Shown: positions 7,728 to 16,368, numbered from the stretch's first letter. The stretch is DNA of 35,406 bases from QQWI01 sp964522015 (GCA_964522015.1 CAZFST010000038.1:1-35406); one strand, 5' to 3'. The notes: generated by a model not told the origin, from the letters alone. Numbers and translations are program-made.

Positions 7728-9503
7728 TTAATTCGAATCCACTTTAGTTGGAACAAGACTCTGTTTTAGGGGTAACTTAACGATAAAAGTACTCCCTTTA
7801 CCAACTGTACTTTCAACATGGATCTCTCCTTTATACTGATGAACAATATGCTTTACAATTGAAAGGCCTAGACCTGTGCCACCTACTTTGCGAGACCTAG
7901 CTTTATCCACTCGATAAAACCGTTCAAACAGTCGTTCCTTATGTTCATCCGAAATACCGATGCCAGTATCCGCGATGATTAAAGTCATCTCGGTTTGGTC
8001 TGCCTCTAAGCTAATTTTGACGTAGCCTTCTTCAGTGTATTTAAGGGCATTATCTATCAAGTTGATTGCAAGTTGCTTGATTCTGTCCCTGTTTACAAAC
8101 ATATTAATAGACTCTTGGTTTTCAAATATTAACTTAACTGGTTTCCCTTCAACTCTTTGTTGAAGCATATCAACGACCTCTTTGATAACAACATCAACGC
8201 TAATAAGAGAAGACTCCAGCTCTTTTTTAGGATTTTCGATTTCGGAAAGCAAGAGAATGTCAGAAATAAGACGGTTCAGTCGTTCCGATTCATCTTCAAT
8301 GATGCCCAAAAATCTCATAGCCTTTTGAACATCCGTAATCGCCCCATTTTTAAGGGTATCAACAAAGCCTAAAATAGAAGTTAAAGGGGTTTTCAGTTCA
8401 TGGGAGACGTTGGAAACAAAATCCGATCTCATATTCTCCAACTTTTTTATTTGCGTAATATCTTCAATTACAATCATACTGCCCAAGATTTCCGCTTCTG
8501 CCGTCAATATTGGGTGAATTGATACCCGTAAAGATTTATCCAAATGGACATGTTGAAGCTCACGGGTTTCTTGATGTCCTATCTCAATAGATGCATTAAT
8601 CATCTCGATAATTTCATCATCTCTTATGATGCGATACATAGAATCTTGAATTCCAATTAAACTCTCAGGCAAATTGAGAATTTCCCTAGATTTTTGATTA
8701 ATCATCATAATTTGTCGCTTACAATCGACTGCAATAACACCACTAGCCATACTGTTTAGGATTGCCTTTAATTCAGCATTTCGACCTTCTAGATTAGACA
8801 TAGCAAGAACAAGGTTCTGGCGCATTTTATTGAAGGCATCCCCTAATTGACCTATTTCATCTGTTTGTGCGGTATAAACTGTTTTCTCATAAGCACCTTC
8901 TGCAATTAAATTGACATCCTCTTTAAGTTGAATAATAGGGTCAGTCATTTTTTTTGTAAAGAAAAACACCATAATAAAAACGCCTACTGCCACAAAAGAA
9001 AACGCAACAATTGTATAGCGAGTAATAAAATGGTTGAATTCCTTAATCACAAGAAACGGCTTCGAAAGTCTTACATAATAAGAGTTCGCACCCACTTTAA
9101 GTTTACTAGCCACGTAAATCGCTTCTTGCTTAATGGTTTCGCTGTAACGAATGCTTATACCATACTTCGATGAAGAGGCTGCCGCTTTGATTTCTGGACG
9201 CATTAAATGATTATCCATTTTTGATGGATTTTCAAAATTATCAGCAACAACTAAGCCAGACTCATTGATAATCGTCAATCTTTGCGTGTCATTAAAATCA
9301 AGATACTTAACAAAATCCTGAGCAGTAGCATCATTGAACTCCCAATGTTCAGCATTAAGTTCAATGAGTTTGATTTCGTCTAAAAATGACTGAGTAATCT
9401 GATTTTCAAGGGTCTTTTTGATACTAATCCCAGAAATAGAAGCGAAAGAAACAAACATAATTAAACCAAAGACAAAATAAGATAATACCATTTTTTTTCT
9501 CAT
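7728..9503 (-). CDS. phoR: PhoR-type phosphate sensor histidine kinase
   Basis: A 591-residue membrane kinase expected to phosphorylate the PhoB/PhoP-type regulator encoded at 16550-17248. Layout: TM1 about 7-26, an extracytoplasmic sensor region about 27-160, TM2 about 163-183, HAMP about 184-236, PAS about 245-350, HisKA with H368 in SNVSHELKTPLTS, and a HATPase_c domain with N481/N485, DTGIG (512-516) and GGTGLGL (541-547). All catalytic residues are present. Start: ATG at 9503 with AGGGAG 8 nt upstream; a GTG three codons earlier is too close to that site. It is last in the pst-phoU-phoR run, 91 nt after phoU, with a long inverted repeat in the gap. The PhoR name rests on family architecture plus this context. 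Confidence 0.92.
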   Translation of the reverse strand: MRKKMVLSYFVFGLIMFVSFASISGISIKKTLENQITQSFLDEIKLIELNAEHWEFNDATAQDFVKYLDFNDTQRLTIINESGLVVADNFENPSKMDNHLMRPEIKAAASSSKYGISIRYSETIKQEAIYVASKLKVGANSYYVRLSKPFLVIKEFNHFITRYTIVAFSFVAVGVFIMVFFFTKKMTDPIIQLKEDVNLIAEGAYEKTVYTAQTDEIGQLGDAFNKMRQNLVLAMSNLEGRNAELKAILNSMASGVIAVDCKRQIMMINQKSREILNLPESLIGIQDSMYRIIRDDEIIEMINASIEIGHQETRELQHVHLDKSLRVSIHPILTAEAEILGSMIVIEDITQIKKLENMRSDFVSNVSHELKTPLTSILGFVDTLKNGAITDVQKAMRFLGIIEDESERLNRLISDILLLSEIENPKKELESSLISVDVVIKEVVDMLQQRVEGKPVKLIFENQESINMFVNRDRIKQLAINLIDNALKYTEEGYVKISLEADQTEMTLIIADTGIGISDEHKERLFERFYRVDKARSRKVGGTGLGLSIVKHIVHQYKGEIHVESTVGKGSTFIVKLPLKQSLVPTKVDSN

Positions 9504-9531
9504 CGCACTCACTCCCTGTAGAAGTCTATGT

Positions 9532-9571
9532 TATCGGGATAGTTATAACCATCGCTAGATCTATCCCGATA
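9532..9571 (-). promoter_or_regulatory. Stem-loop between phoU and phoR
   Basis: Perfect 11-bp arms TATCGGGATAG (9532-9542) and CTATCCCGATA (9561-9571) around an 18-nt loop. No U tract follows, so it is more likely an RNA processing or stability element than a terminator. Confidence 0.6.
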
Positions 9572-9594
9572 TAAACCAATAGCCATTCCTGTGC

Positions 9595-10281
9595 TTAGAT
9601 TTGATTACCATGTGAGTTATGTGGAGCATTTGCACTATAATGCTTCCCTTCAACAGAATAGATTACCCATTCAGCGATATTAGTTGCATGGTCTGCCATA
9701 CGTTCAAAATATTTTGCAATCATCAGTATTTTCAACAACTGTTCTGTACGTTGACTATCTTCGTGAATCATGTGGGTGACATCATCAATAACCAACTGAT
9801 AGTAATCGTCGATGGCGTCATCGGAAGCGCAGATAAGTCTTGCCTTTATAACATCGCCTTCTATAAAACAATCGATTGTCATACGAATCATCTCTTTAAC
9901 TAGCTGCGCCATTTTGGGAATATCAATCAGTGGCTTGACGTAGTTCTCTTTAGCTAGAAGTATTGTGATTTTGGAAATATCACAGCAATGATCAGCAATT
10001 CGCTCTAAATCCGTTACAATCTTAACCGTTGAAAAAATCTTTCTAAGATCAGATGCTACAGGTTGTTGGGTTGAAATGATAGCAACACTTTTGTTTTCAA
10101 TTTCAACTTCCATTTGATCGTAAACATCGTCGCCACAAATAATCTTTTGTGCTAAAACTGAATCTTGGCTTATAAGTGCTTTTATGGTATCATCTATGGC
10201 TTTTTCTATGGAAGTCCCCATTTTAATCATTGATTCTGTCAAATCTTGAATCTCTGCATCCAGCGTAGCTCGTAGTGACAT
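9595..10281 (-). CDS. phoU: PhoU, phosphate signalling regulator
   Basis: A 228-residue all-helical cytoplasmic protein that links the Pst transporter to the PhoR kinase and holds signalling off when phosphate is plentiful. The sequence has the two PhoU repeats, each with the ERxADH core: ERIADHCCDI in the first and ERMADHATNIAE in the second, which supply metal-binding acidic residues in known structures. Length is normal for the family (about 215-240). Start: GAGGAGG lies 7 nt before the ATG. It follows pstB by 95 nt and precedes phoR, the usual order in Bacillota and many other phyla. I see no obvious promoter or terminator in the pstB-phoU gap, so it is probably co-transcribed. Confidence 0.96.
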   Translation of the reverse strand: MSLRATLDAEIQDLTESMIKMGTSIEKAIDDTIKALISQDSVLAQKIICGDDVYDQMEVEIENKSVAIISTQQPVASDLRKIFSTVKIVTDLERIADHCCDISKITILLAKENYVKPLIDIPKMAQLVKEMIRMTIDCFIEGDVIKARLICASDDAIDDYYQLVIDDVTHMIHEDSQRTEQLLKILMIAKYFERMADHATNIAEWVIYSVEGKHYSANAPHNSHGNQI

Positions 10282-10376
10282 TTAGTAGCCTCCTCTATTT
10301 TCAATAATAATTTTTAGTATCCAAAGATCATATTTATCGTTAATCCTCATTGCATCTGGTCTTCTTAATGCCTAAA

Positions 10377-11132
10377 TCATCCGAATCTACCTGTAATATA
10401 GTTCTCAGTTCTAGAATCGTGTGGCGTATTAAATAGTTTAACGGTATCGTCGAATTCAATGACTTCACCATTTAAGAAAAAAGCCGTTTGATCAGATATT
10501 CTACCAGCTTGTTGCATATTATGAGTGACGATAACGATGGTATAGTTCATTTTCAACTCTCTTGCTAGTTCTTCTATTTTTGTAGTTGATATCGGATCTA
10601 AAGCAGATGTCGGCTCATCCATCAACAAAACATCGGGTTCAATTGCCAGCGCACGGGCAATACATAAACGCTGTTGCTGACCACCTGATAAACCAAAAGC
10701 ATTTGTTTTAAGGCGATCTTTAACCTCATCCCATATTGCAGCTTGCTGCAATGATTTCTCAACAAGTTCATCTAACTTCGCTTTGTTTTTAATGCCATGG
10801 GCACGGGGACCATAGGCAACATTGTCGTAAATGCTCATCGGAAATGGATTCGGTTTTTGGAAAACCATGCCAACTTTCTTTCGTAGATTAATAACATCGT
10901 AGTTCTTATAGATGTTTTCTTGATCTAAGAGAATATCGCCGGTAATGCGAACCCCATCAATAAGGTCATTCATTCTGTTTAGAGTTCTAATAAATGTTGA
11001 CTTACCACAACCTGAAGGTCCAATTAGGGCTGTAATGCTCTTTTCTCTAATTTCCATATTGACTTTTTTAAGCGCTTGGGTGTCACCATAAAAAAGGTCT
11101 AAATCTTTGATACTGAACTTAATATTTTGCAT
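10377..11132 (-). CDS. pstB: PstB, phosphate ABC transporter ATPase
   Basis: A 251-residue ABC ATPase powering high-affinity phosphate uptake at the inner face of the membrane with PstC and PstA. Walker A GPSGCGKST spans 38-46, the Q loop is in VFQKPNPFPMS, the ABC signature LSGGQQQRLCIARA starts at 148, Walker B VLLMDEP ends near 174, and the switch His is in VTHNMQQA. The PNPFPMSIYDNVAYGPR stretch is typical of PstB. The sequence is complete and of standard length. It lies 64 nt after pstA and 95 nt before phoU in the same operon. Confidence 0.98.
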   Translation of the reverse strand: MQNIKFSIKDLDLFYGDTQALKKVNMEIREKSITALIGPSGCGKSTFIRTLNRMNDLIDGVRITGDILLDQENIYKNYDVINLRKKVGMVFQKPNPFPMSIYDNVAYGPRAHGIKNKAKLDELVEKSLQQAAIWDEVKDRLKTNAFGLSGGQQQRLCIARALAIEPDVLLMDEPTSALDPISTTKIEELARELKMNYTIVIVTHNMQQAGRISDQTAFFLNGEVIEFDDTVKLFNTPHDSRTENYITGRFG

Positions 11133-11196
11133 AGGGACCTCATTCCAAATGTTAGTTTAAGAGAAACACATATTTTTTTAATTACTGCTATCGTTA

Positions 11197-12060
11197 CTAT
11201 TCTGCACGCTTTTGAAATTTGTTTCTCAAAAGAATTGCGAATCCATTAAATGACAACAGGATGGCCATTAGGACCATAATGCCTGCAGCTGCAACCTCTT
11301 GAAATTCTTTTTGAGGTCTAGATGTCCAATTGAAAATCTGAATAGGCAGTGCTGTATACTGATCCATTATGGATTCCGGCGTAAATGCAACGTAACCCAC
11401 TGCACCAACCATAATTAGGGGAGCAGCTTCACCCAGAGCTCTTGAAATTGCCAAGATTGCACCTGTTAAAATGCTTGGTATTGCATAGGGTAGGATAACA
11501 CCACGAAGGGTTTGTAGTTTTGTTAAACCAAGAGCCAAAGACCCTTGATAAAGTGATTTTGGAACACCTCTGAGGGCTTCTTGTGAAGTGACAATAATAA
11601 CAGGAAGAATTAAAAGTGCCAAGGTAAGTCCACCTGAAAGAACACTTCTTCCAAATCCAAACATCCTTACAAACACTGCTAAGCCCAGCATACCATAAAC
11701 AATAGAAGGTACCCCGGCTAAATTTGAAATGTTGATTTGAACCAGTTCACGCCATCTGTTTTTTTTAGAAAACTCCTCTAAATAGACTGCAGTACCAATA
11801 CCAATTGGTAGGGCTATCGCAACAGTGGTAATAAGCAACCAGATACTACCCGCTAAAGCAGATTTAACTCCAGCTTTACTAGCCATTCTCGATGGAAAGT
11901 TTCTTATAAAATCCCAGTTTAATTTACTAATCCCACTCATCACAATCTGCGTCAATAATAAAAGAAGCATTAAAATACCAAAAGCAACACACATCATCAT
12001 CAACCACTTAAAAAGTGTATCTTGACGTCTTTTCTTTTTAATGTAATCTGTCTGAGCCAC
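11197..12060 (-). CDS. pstA: PstA, phosphate ABC transporter permease
   Basis: A 287-residue integral membrane permease forming the channel with PstC. It has six likely transmembrane segments, starting with the hydrophobic stretch about 20-43, and the inner-membrane coupling motif in GAILAISRALGEAAPLIMVG, which contacts PstB. The start codon is GTG at 12060, directly adjacent to the pstC TAA stop (TAA-GTG, no gap). AAGGGAG within the end of pstC serves as ribosome site, so translation is coupled. Standard length and no broken motif. Confidence 0.97.
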   Translation of the reverse strand: MAQTDYIKKKRRQDTLFKWLMMMCVAFGILMLLLLLTQIVMSGISKLNWDFIRNFPSRMASKAGVKSALAGSIWLLITTVAIALPIGIGTAVYLEEFSKKNRWRELVQINISNLAGVPSIVYGMLGLAVFVRMFGFGRSVLSGGLTLALLILPVIIVTSQEALRGVPKSLYQGSLALGLTKLQTLRGVILPYAIPSILTGAILAISRALGEAAPLIMVGAVGYVAFTPESIMDQYTALPIQIFNWTSRPQKEFQEVAAAGIMVLMAILLSFNGFAILLRNKFQKRAE

Positions 12061-12999
12061 TTAGTACTCCCTTCTATAACGCTTAACGACAAATCGCGCA
12101 AAGACATTAAGACCAAATGTCATTCCAAATAGTAATAGTCCAACAGCAAATATGGTATAGTACATCGTTGTGCCGTGCGGAACATCACCAAGGCTTATAT
12201 TGACCATATAACCTGTCATGGTTTGAACAGACGTCAATGGATTAATCGTCAATTTGGGTGTAGCTCCTGCTGCAATTGCCACAATCATGGTTTCTCCAAT
12301 TGCCCTTGAAATAGCCAAAACAAAAGAAGAAATAATACCTGACAATGCACCCGGAACAACAACTTTAGTCGCCACTTCAAACGTTGTAGAACCCAGTGCA
12401 AGGGCACCTTTTCTCATGGCATCCGGAACAGCATTCATGGCATCTTCACTAAGTGATGCTACCATCGGAATAATCATAATACCCAGTGCTATTGATGCAG
12501 ATAAAGCATTAAAAACCTCCAGGTCTGGTATGAATTTTCTCAGAAACGGCGTAATCGCCGTTAAGGCAAAATAACCATAAACGATGGAAGGAACCCCTGC
12601 AAGTATTTCAAGAACTGGCTTAAGTATGTTTCTCACATTTCTAGGTGCATACTCGCTCATGTAAATAGCGCATCCAAGACCAATTGGAATCGCTAATCCA
12701 CAGGCTAAAAGTGCAATTAAAGACGTCCCTGCAACTAGGGGTAGGACTCCAAAGTGCTTGGGTTCAAGCAGCGGCGTCCATGTTGTTCCAGTAAAGAATT
12801 CGAAAAACGAAACTTCTTCAAAAAAATGAAATGAATCTACAAATAGAGTCCCCACAATACCAATTGTGGTTAGTACGGTGATTGCAGAAAATAGCATCAG
12901 GATTAATTTCACAAGATGTTCGTATCGATACAGCTTTTTTTGCCTTGCATCAACCATATGTGACGATGGTTGTTGGGGTACGGATTTCGGATGCTCCAT
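12061..12999 (-). CDS. pstC: PstC, phosphate ABC transporter permease
   Basis: A 312-residue permease partner of PstA. A polar N-terminus of about 27 residues is followed by a first transmembrane segment (about 32-54), a periplasm-facing stretch, then the five-helix permease domain with the coupling motif in LAISRAIGETMIVAIAAGA. Start: ATG at 12999 has GAGGAGA 7 nt upstream; 22 further in-frame codons upstream lack a ribosome site. It is separated from the chemoreceptor gene by 173 nt containing degenerate repeats and a large stem-loop, so its expression may not simply follow the upstream genes. Confidence 0.96.
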   Translation of the reverse strand: MEHPKSVPQQPSSHMVDARQKKLYRYEHLVKLILMLFSAITVLTTIGIVGTLFVDSFHFFEEVSFFEFFTGTTWTPLLEPKHFGVLPLVAGTSLIALLACGLAIPIGLGCAIYMSEYAPRNVRNILKPVLEILAGVPSIVYGYFALTAITPFLRKFIPDLEVFNALSASIALGIMIIPMVASLSEDAMNAVPDAMRKGALALGSTTFEVATKVVVPGALSGIISSFVLAISRAIGETMIVAIAAGATPKLTINPLTSVQTMTGYMVNISLGDVPHGTTMYYTIFAVGLLLFGMTFGLNVFARFVVKRYRREY

Positions 13000-13044
13000 A
13001 TAACGCTCTCCTCTAACTTGAAAACTAGTCGCACTGACGCACAT

Positions 13045-13088
13045 AAAATAGGATCTTGTGAGCATCGCTATGGGCTCGATCCTATTTT
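13045..13088 (-). terminator. Stem-loop between the chemoreceptor gene and pstC (possible leaky terminator)
   Basis: Arms AAAATAGGATC (13045-13055) and GATCCTATTTT (13078-13088) match perfectly over 11 bp, with an inner GAGC/GCTC pairing. The U tract on the minus strand is only four long before an A, so termination is likely partial. Confidence 0.55.
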
Positions 13089-13119
13089 CATTGTAAATTT
13101 ATACTCTTTATTATTTTAA

Positions 13120-13188
13120 GCGATTGAAAAAATTGGTTGAAAAGCGATTCTAATTGGTTCAAAAGCAATTGATTAGATTGGTTCAAAC
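13120..13188 (-). repeat. Three degenerate tandem repeats overlapping the chemoreceptor 3' end
   Basis: On the minus strand, units of 24, 21 and 24 nt each begin with (G/T)TTT(G/C)AACCAAT and end in (A/C)A(A/T)(C/T)(G/T)C-like sequence: 13188-13165, 13164-13144 and 13143-13120. The first unit encodes the last residues and stop of the chemoreceptor; the others lie beyond it. Confidence 0.6.
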
Positions 13189-15188
13189 TTGGTTGCAGAT
13201 GCCTGAAGTTTTGTTGATGAGACTTCTAAAGCTATGGTACAAGACTCGAATGTATCCCGAATTTCAGTGAACGTTGCTAAAGCCTCTTGAATGAGCCTAG
13301 TTTCTTTTGCTGTTTGCTCTGTAATTTCAAGCAACTTAGCTGATGCACTCACCACTTGAAACTGGTCTTGTTTCGCTAAAAACACGGATTCATCAATATT
13401 CTCAAGGGCTCTATTGCTTAAATCCAGATTTTTTTTGATGCCTTGAAACACTTGTTTGACAGACTCTGTCGCTTTAGTTTGAGCTTTATAAGTCTCCAAA
13501 TTTCCTTGTATACTTTTAGAAACGTTACTTGAATGACCATTAATGTTTTTTACAATTTTTGTAATCGCTGATGTTTCTTCATTAACTTGCTCTGATAGTT
13601 CTCTTATCTCGTGGGCAACTACAGCAAAGCCTAAACCATGTTCACCGGCCCGTGCTGCTTCTATTGATGCATTCAGTGCTAGTAAGTTGGTTTTTCTAGA
13701 AATATCATTAATCTGTACTAATATTGAATCCACCATTTTTGTCGCCATAAATAACGCATCTGTTGTTGCAACGACTTCTATTACTTGAAGTTCACCCTGA
13801 CTAACCAATGTTGAGAGATTATCAATGGCCTCAATCCCTTCATGAGTCGATTGAATGCTTGCCCTTGCATGTGTTTTCAACTTGAGATTGGCCTCTGAAA
13901 CATTTTCCAAGCGCACCGAAACATCCGCAATAATCTCATAATTTTCTATAAAACCATTGGTTTGTGTCAACATACCTTCTGTTAAAACATTTGTAGCGAT
14001 TTCTAGTTGATCTGAAAAAATCAAGGTCTGTGCATTTGCTTCTTGAATGCTACTCTGGACAGTGACAATTTCTTCTGAAGCATTGTGTATACCATTCACT
14101 ATACCCGAAATATTAGCCGCCATACCATTAAAATCTCTACTTATTATAGTAAATTCTTTAACAAAACGCAATTCCGGCATTACGTTAACAATACCTTTGC
14201 CCAATTGATGTAATTGGTACCCTAGTTTCTTCAATTGATTGGCCAAGGTTCTCGCATATAAGAACGCCATCAGTGTTATAGCAACCGCGAAAAACAAACC
14301 TATCACCGTCATTGTTCGTTGCAGTGCAGTTATCCCTTCCAAAATCACAGACTTTTTTATGGCGTTAACAACACGCCAATTAGTACCTTCAATTGGTTGT
14401 TGAGATATGGCGTATTTCTCATCTGCAAGGGAAACAAACTGATTGGCATCTTCCTTAATGGCCCCGAGAACTGGGATCAATTTGGAATTAACCACACTTT
14501 GATAAACCACCGTCTGATCAACATCAAATATCACACTATTGCCTTGATGCAATGAGTCAAAATCACGGGTTAGATCATCATAATTAAACAGAATCACCAC
14601 ATATCCAATTTTCCCAGCAAGTGTCTTTAATTGATAAACTACAGGTATCACTTTTTTATTGGTGATTTCGGATATGAAGGGGGTACCCCAATAACTATCC
14701 TCGTTAACTTGTAACGCCTTTGCATAAAAATCCTGCTTTTCAATTGAAGTACCTACCATATCACGGTATTCTTTAGCACCTTCTATGACGATATAACCGT
14801 TCAAATCAATGATTTGAACTGAATCATAAAGGCCGTCAGCATTTTCTACAATATTTTTAAGATAAAATTTAACACTACTTAGGCGAGTTGAGTCTGGCTC
14901 CTGTTTGCGATTAAAACTCTCCAGGGCAAGATTCAAATCTGGCAGTGAACTCATTAATCCCATTGTCATGGCAGTTTGTGACGTGAGACGAGTTACTTGT
15001 TTTGAAATATTACTAGTCTGTTGATCCAGCGTAATTTTTGTGGCTTTATAGAGCATCTGAGAACTGGAACGGTAAGTCAGAATGCTAACAATAAAGAGTG
15101 GAATCAGAGCCGTTACAAGAAACATACCAAGTAATTGATGTAATAAATTGAGCTGAATACCCGAAATGTACTTAGTTCGCATTTTCAT
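13173..15188 (-). CDS. Methyl-accepting chemotaxis protein with Cache-type sensor, inside the pst operon
   Basis: A 671-residue transmembrane chemoreceptor. TM1 is about 18-38, the extracytoplasmic region about 40-285 has Cache-like features (DFYAKALQVNEDSYWGTPF, then VIPVVYQLK), and TM2 is about 291-312. A linker then leads to a long coiled-coil signalling domain whose tip, about 497-535, contains NLLALNASIEAARAGEHGLG and FAVVAHEIRELSE, the CheA/CheW contact. A clear HAMP domain is not evident. The tip reads VVAHEI where VVADEI is usual. Start: ATG at 15188 with GAGGG upstream; a 25-codon extension would run through the pstS terminator. It sits between pstS and pstC, an unusual place, and probably depends on read-through from pstS. 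Sensing phosphate, perhaps through PstS, is an inference from position. Confidence 0.94.
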   Translation of the reverse strand: MKMRTKYISGIQLNLLHQLLGMFLVTALIPLFIVSILTYRSSSQMLYKATKITLDQQTSNISKQVTRLTSQTAMTMGLMSSLPDLNLALESFNRKQEPDSTRLSSVKFYLKNIVENADGLYDSVQIIDLNGYIVIEGAKEYRDMVGTSIEKQDFYAKALQVNEDSYWGTPFISEITNKKVIPVVYQLKTLAGKIGYVVILFNYDDLTRDFDSLHQGNSVIFDVDQTVVYQSVVNSKLIPVLGAIKEDANQFVSLADEKYAISQQPIEGTNWRVVNAIKKSVILEGITALQRTMTVIGLFFAVAITLMAFLYARTLANQLKKLGYQLHQLGKGIVNVMPELRFVKEFTIISRDFNGMAANISGIVNGIHNASEEIVTVQSSIQEANAQTLIFSDQLEIATNVLTEGMLTQTNGFIENYEIIADVSVRLENVSEANLKLKTHARASIQSTHEGIEAIDNLSTLVSQGELQVIEVVATTDALFMATKMVDSILVQINDISRKTNLLALNASIEAARAGEHGLGFAVVAHEIRELSEQVNEETSAITKIVKNINGHSSNVSKSIQGNLETYKAQTKATESVKQVFQGIKKNLDLSNRALENIDESVFLAKQDQFQVVSASAKLLEITEQTAKETRLIQEALATFTEIRDTFESCTIALEVSSTKLQASATKFEPI

Positions 15189-15224
15189 TTTGGCCCTCAA
15201 TGTGATGTCGTAGTTTATGTCGAT

Positions 15225-15258
15225 AAAAAATGGCACCTTCCACAAGGAAGGCACCATT
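15225..15258 (-). terminator. Intrinsic terminator directly after pstS
   Basis: ATGGTGCCTTCC and GGAAGGTGCCAT form a 12-bp stem in minus-strand RNA (two of the pairs are U-G/G-U), loop TTGT, followed by six U residues. On the plus strand the same two positions are mismatched, so it suits minus-strand transcription only. It lies about 10 nt past the pstS stop. Confidence 0.9.
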
Positions 15259-15266
15259 TGCAATAC

Positions 15267-16235
15267 TTACTTAATGGCTTCCAAAGCAGCATCATACTCT
15301 TCTTGAGGCAAGCTTACAAAACCAACTTCAGGGGCTAACTCAGCAGCTACCGTTAAAAAGTATTCGACATAAGCACGAACTTGTGGTTTATCAAGTGATG
15401 CTTTGTTAACATAGATGAACAAAGGTCTTGAAAGTGGTGCATACTCACCAGATTTAATCGTGTCAAATGTCGGTGCGATAGGACCATTGCCGTTATCAAT
15501 TGAAACTGCTTGAAGTGAATCTAAGTTTTCCTCGTAATAAGAGTGACCAAAGAATCCAAGTGCATATTTATCACCTGCAACACCTTGTACTAATACGTTA
15601 TCATCTTCTGATGCTGTAAAGTCAGGTCTAATCGCACCTGCCTCATCGTTAATTGTTTCTGTAAAGTAATCAAAAGTACCCGAATCTACACCTGGTGCAT
15701 ATAATTTAATCACTTCTTGAGGCCAAGCTGGATTAACATCTGACCACATTTTCACGGTTGAAGTCGGATTCCAAATTTGTTTGAGCTGATCAACAGTCAT
15801 TTCCTTTGCCCAATCATTCTCTTTATTGATGATAACTGTTAAGCCATCAAAAGAAACTTTCAATTCAATGAACTCAATGTTATTTGCTTTAGCAGCATCA
15901 ATTTCTGTTTGTTTAATTGGTCTAGATGCATTACTGATATCAGTTTCGCCAGCTGCGAACTTTTTAAAACCACCACCTGTACCAGAAACACCCACTGTTA
16001 CACGAACATCTTTATTTTCTTTACCAAACTCTTCAGCAACGGCTTCAGCTAATGGGAACACAGTAGACGAACCATCAATGCTAATTTCTCCCTCAACTTT
16101 TACAGCTTCAGTTGCTGCTGCTTCTGTTGTTCCTTCAGCTTGAGCTGCATCTGTTTTTGGTGCACCGCATGCAGCAAGTGCTACTACTAATAAACCAGTC
16201 ATGACTACAGTTGCAATTCTTTTAAGCTTCTTCAT
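15267..16235 (-). CDS. pstS: PstS, phosphate-binding lipoprotein
   Basis: A 322-residue solute-binding protein that captures phosphate outside the membrane for PstCAB. A lipoprotein signal (MKKLKRIATVVMTGLLVVAL-AAC) puts the lipidated Cys at residue 23, followed by an Ala/Glu/Thr-rich linker of about 25 residues. The mature protein opens with ISIDGSSTVFPL and contains GVSGTGGGFKKFAAGETDIS, both phosphate-contact segments in PstS structures. Length is typical. Start: GGAGG 6 nt before the ATG. It is first in its transcript, behind a Pho box promoter, and followed at once by a terminator, so its mRNA and protein should exceed those of the permease genes. Confidence 0.97.
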   Translation of the reverse strand: MKKLKRIATVVMTGLLVVALAACGAPKTDAAQAEGTTEAAATEAVKVEGEISIDGSSTVFPLAEAVAEEFGKENKDVRVTVGVSGTGGGFKKFAAGETDISNASRPIKQTEIDAAKANNIEFIELKVSFDGLTVIINKENDWAKEMTVDQLKQIWNPTSTVKMWSDVNPAWPQEVIKLYAPGVDSGTFDYFTETINDEAGAIRPDFTASEDDNVLVQGVAGDKYALGFFGHSYYEENLDSLQAVSIDNGNGPIAPTFDTIKSGEYAPLSRPLFIYVNKASLDKPQVRAYVEYFLTVAAELAPEVGFVSLPQEEYDAALEAIK

Positions 16236-16307
16236 GTAGATCCTCCGATTAAACTAAGGTTGAAATTCTGTGTTGTTGTTATTTTTAGTGGTTAGTGACT
16301 CAAACCA

Positions 16308-16368
16308 TATATAGACTATAACAATCCAATGTTAGCTTTAAATAAGGAGAATGTTAAGTCTGTGTTAA
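16308..16368 (-). promoter_or_regulatory. Pho box and promoter for pstS
   Basis: On the minus strand TTAACA occurs at 16368-16363 and 16357-16352, exactly 11 nt apart, with a further CTAACA at 16335-16330 in the same 11-nt register. A -10 TATATA (16313-16308) follows CTAACA by 16 nt. This matches Gram-positive PhoP/PhoB sites, which are TTAACA-like repeats on an 11-bp period. Confidence 0.78.

Noticed and set aside
12254..12574. A 106-codon plus-strand open frame opposite pstC
   Set aside because: Shadow of the pstC permease domain; Ala/Ile-rich composition comes from the complement of membrane codons.
15189..15263. A 25-codon N-terminal extension of the chemoreceptor
   Set aside because: It would be translated through the pstS terminator hairpin, while a good ribosome site precedes the ATG at 15188.
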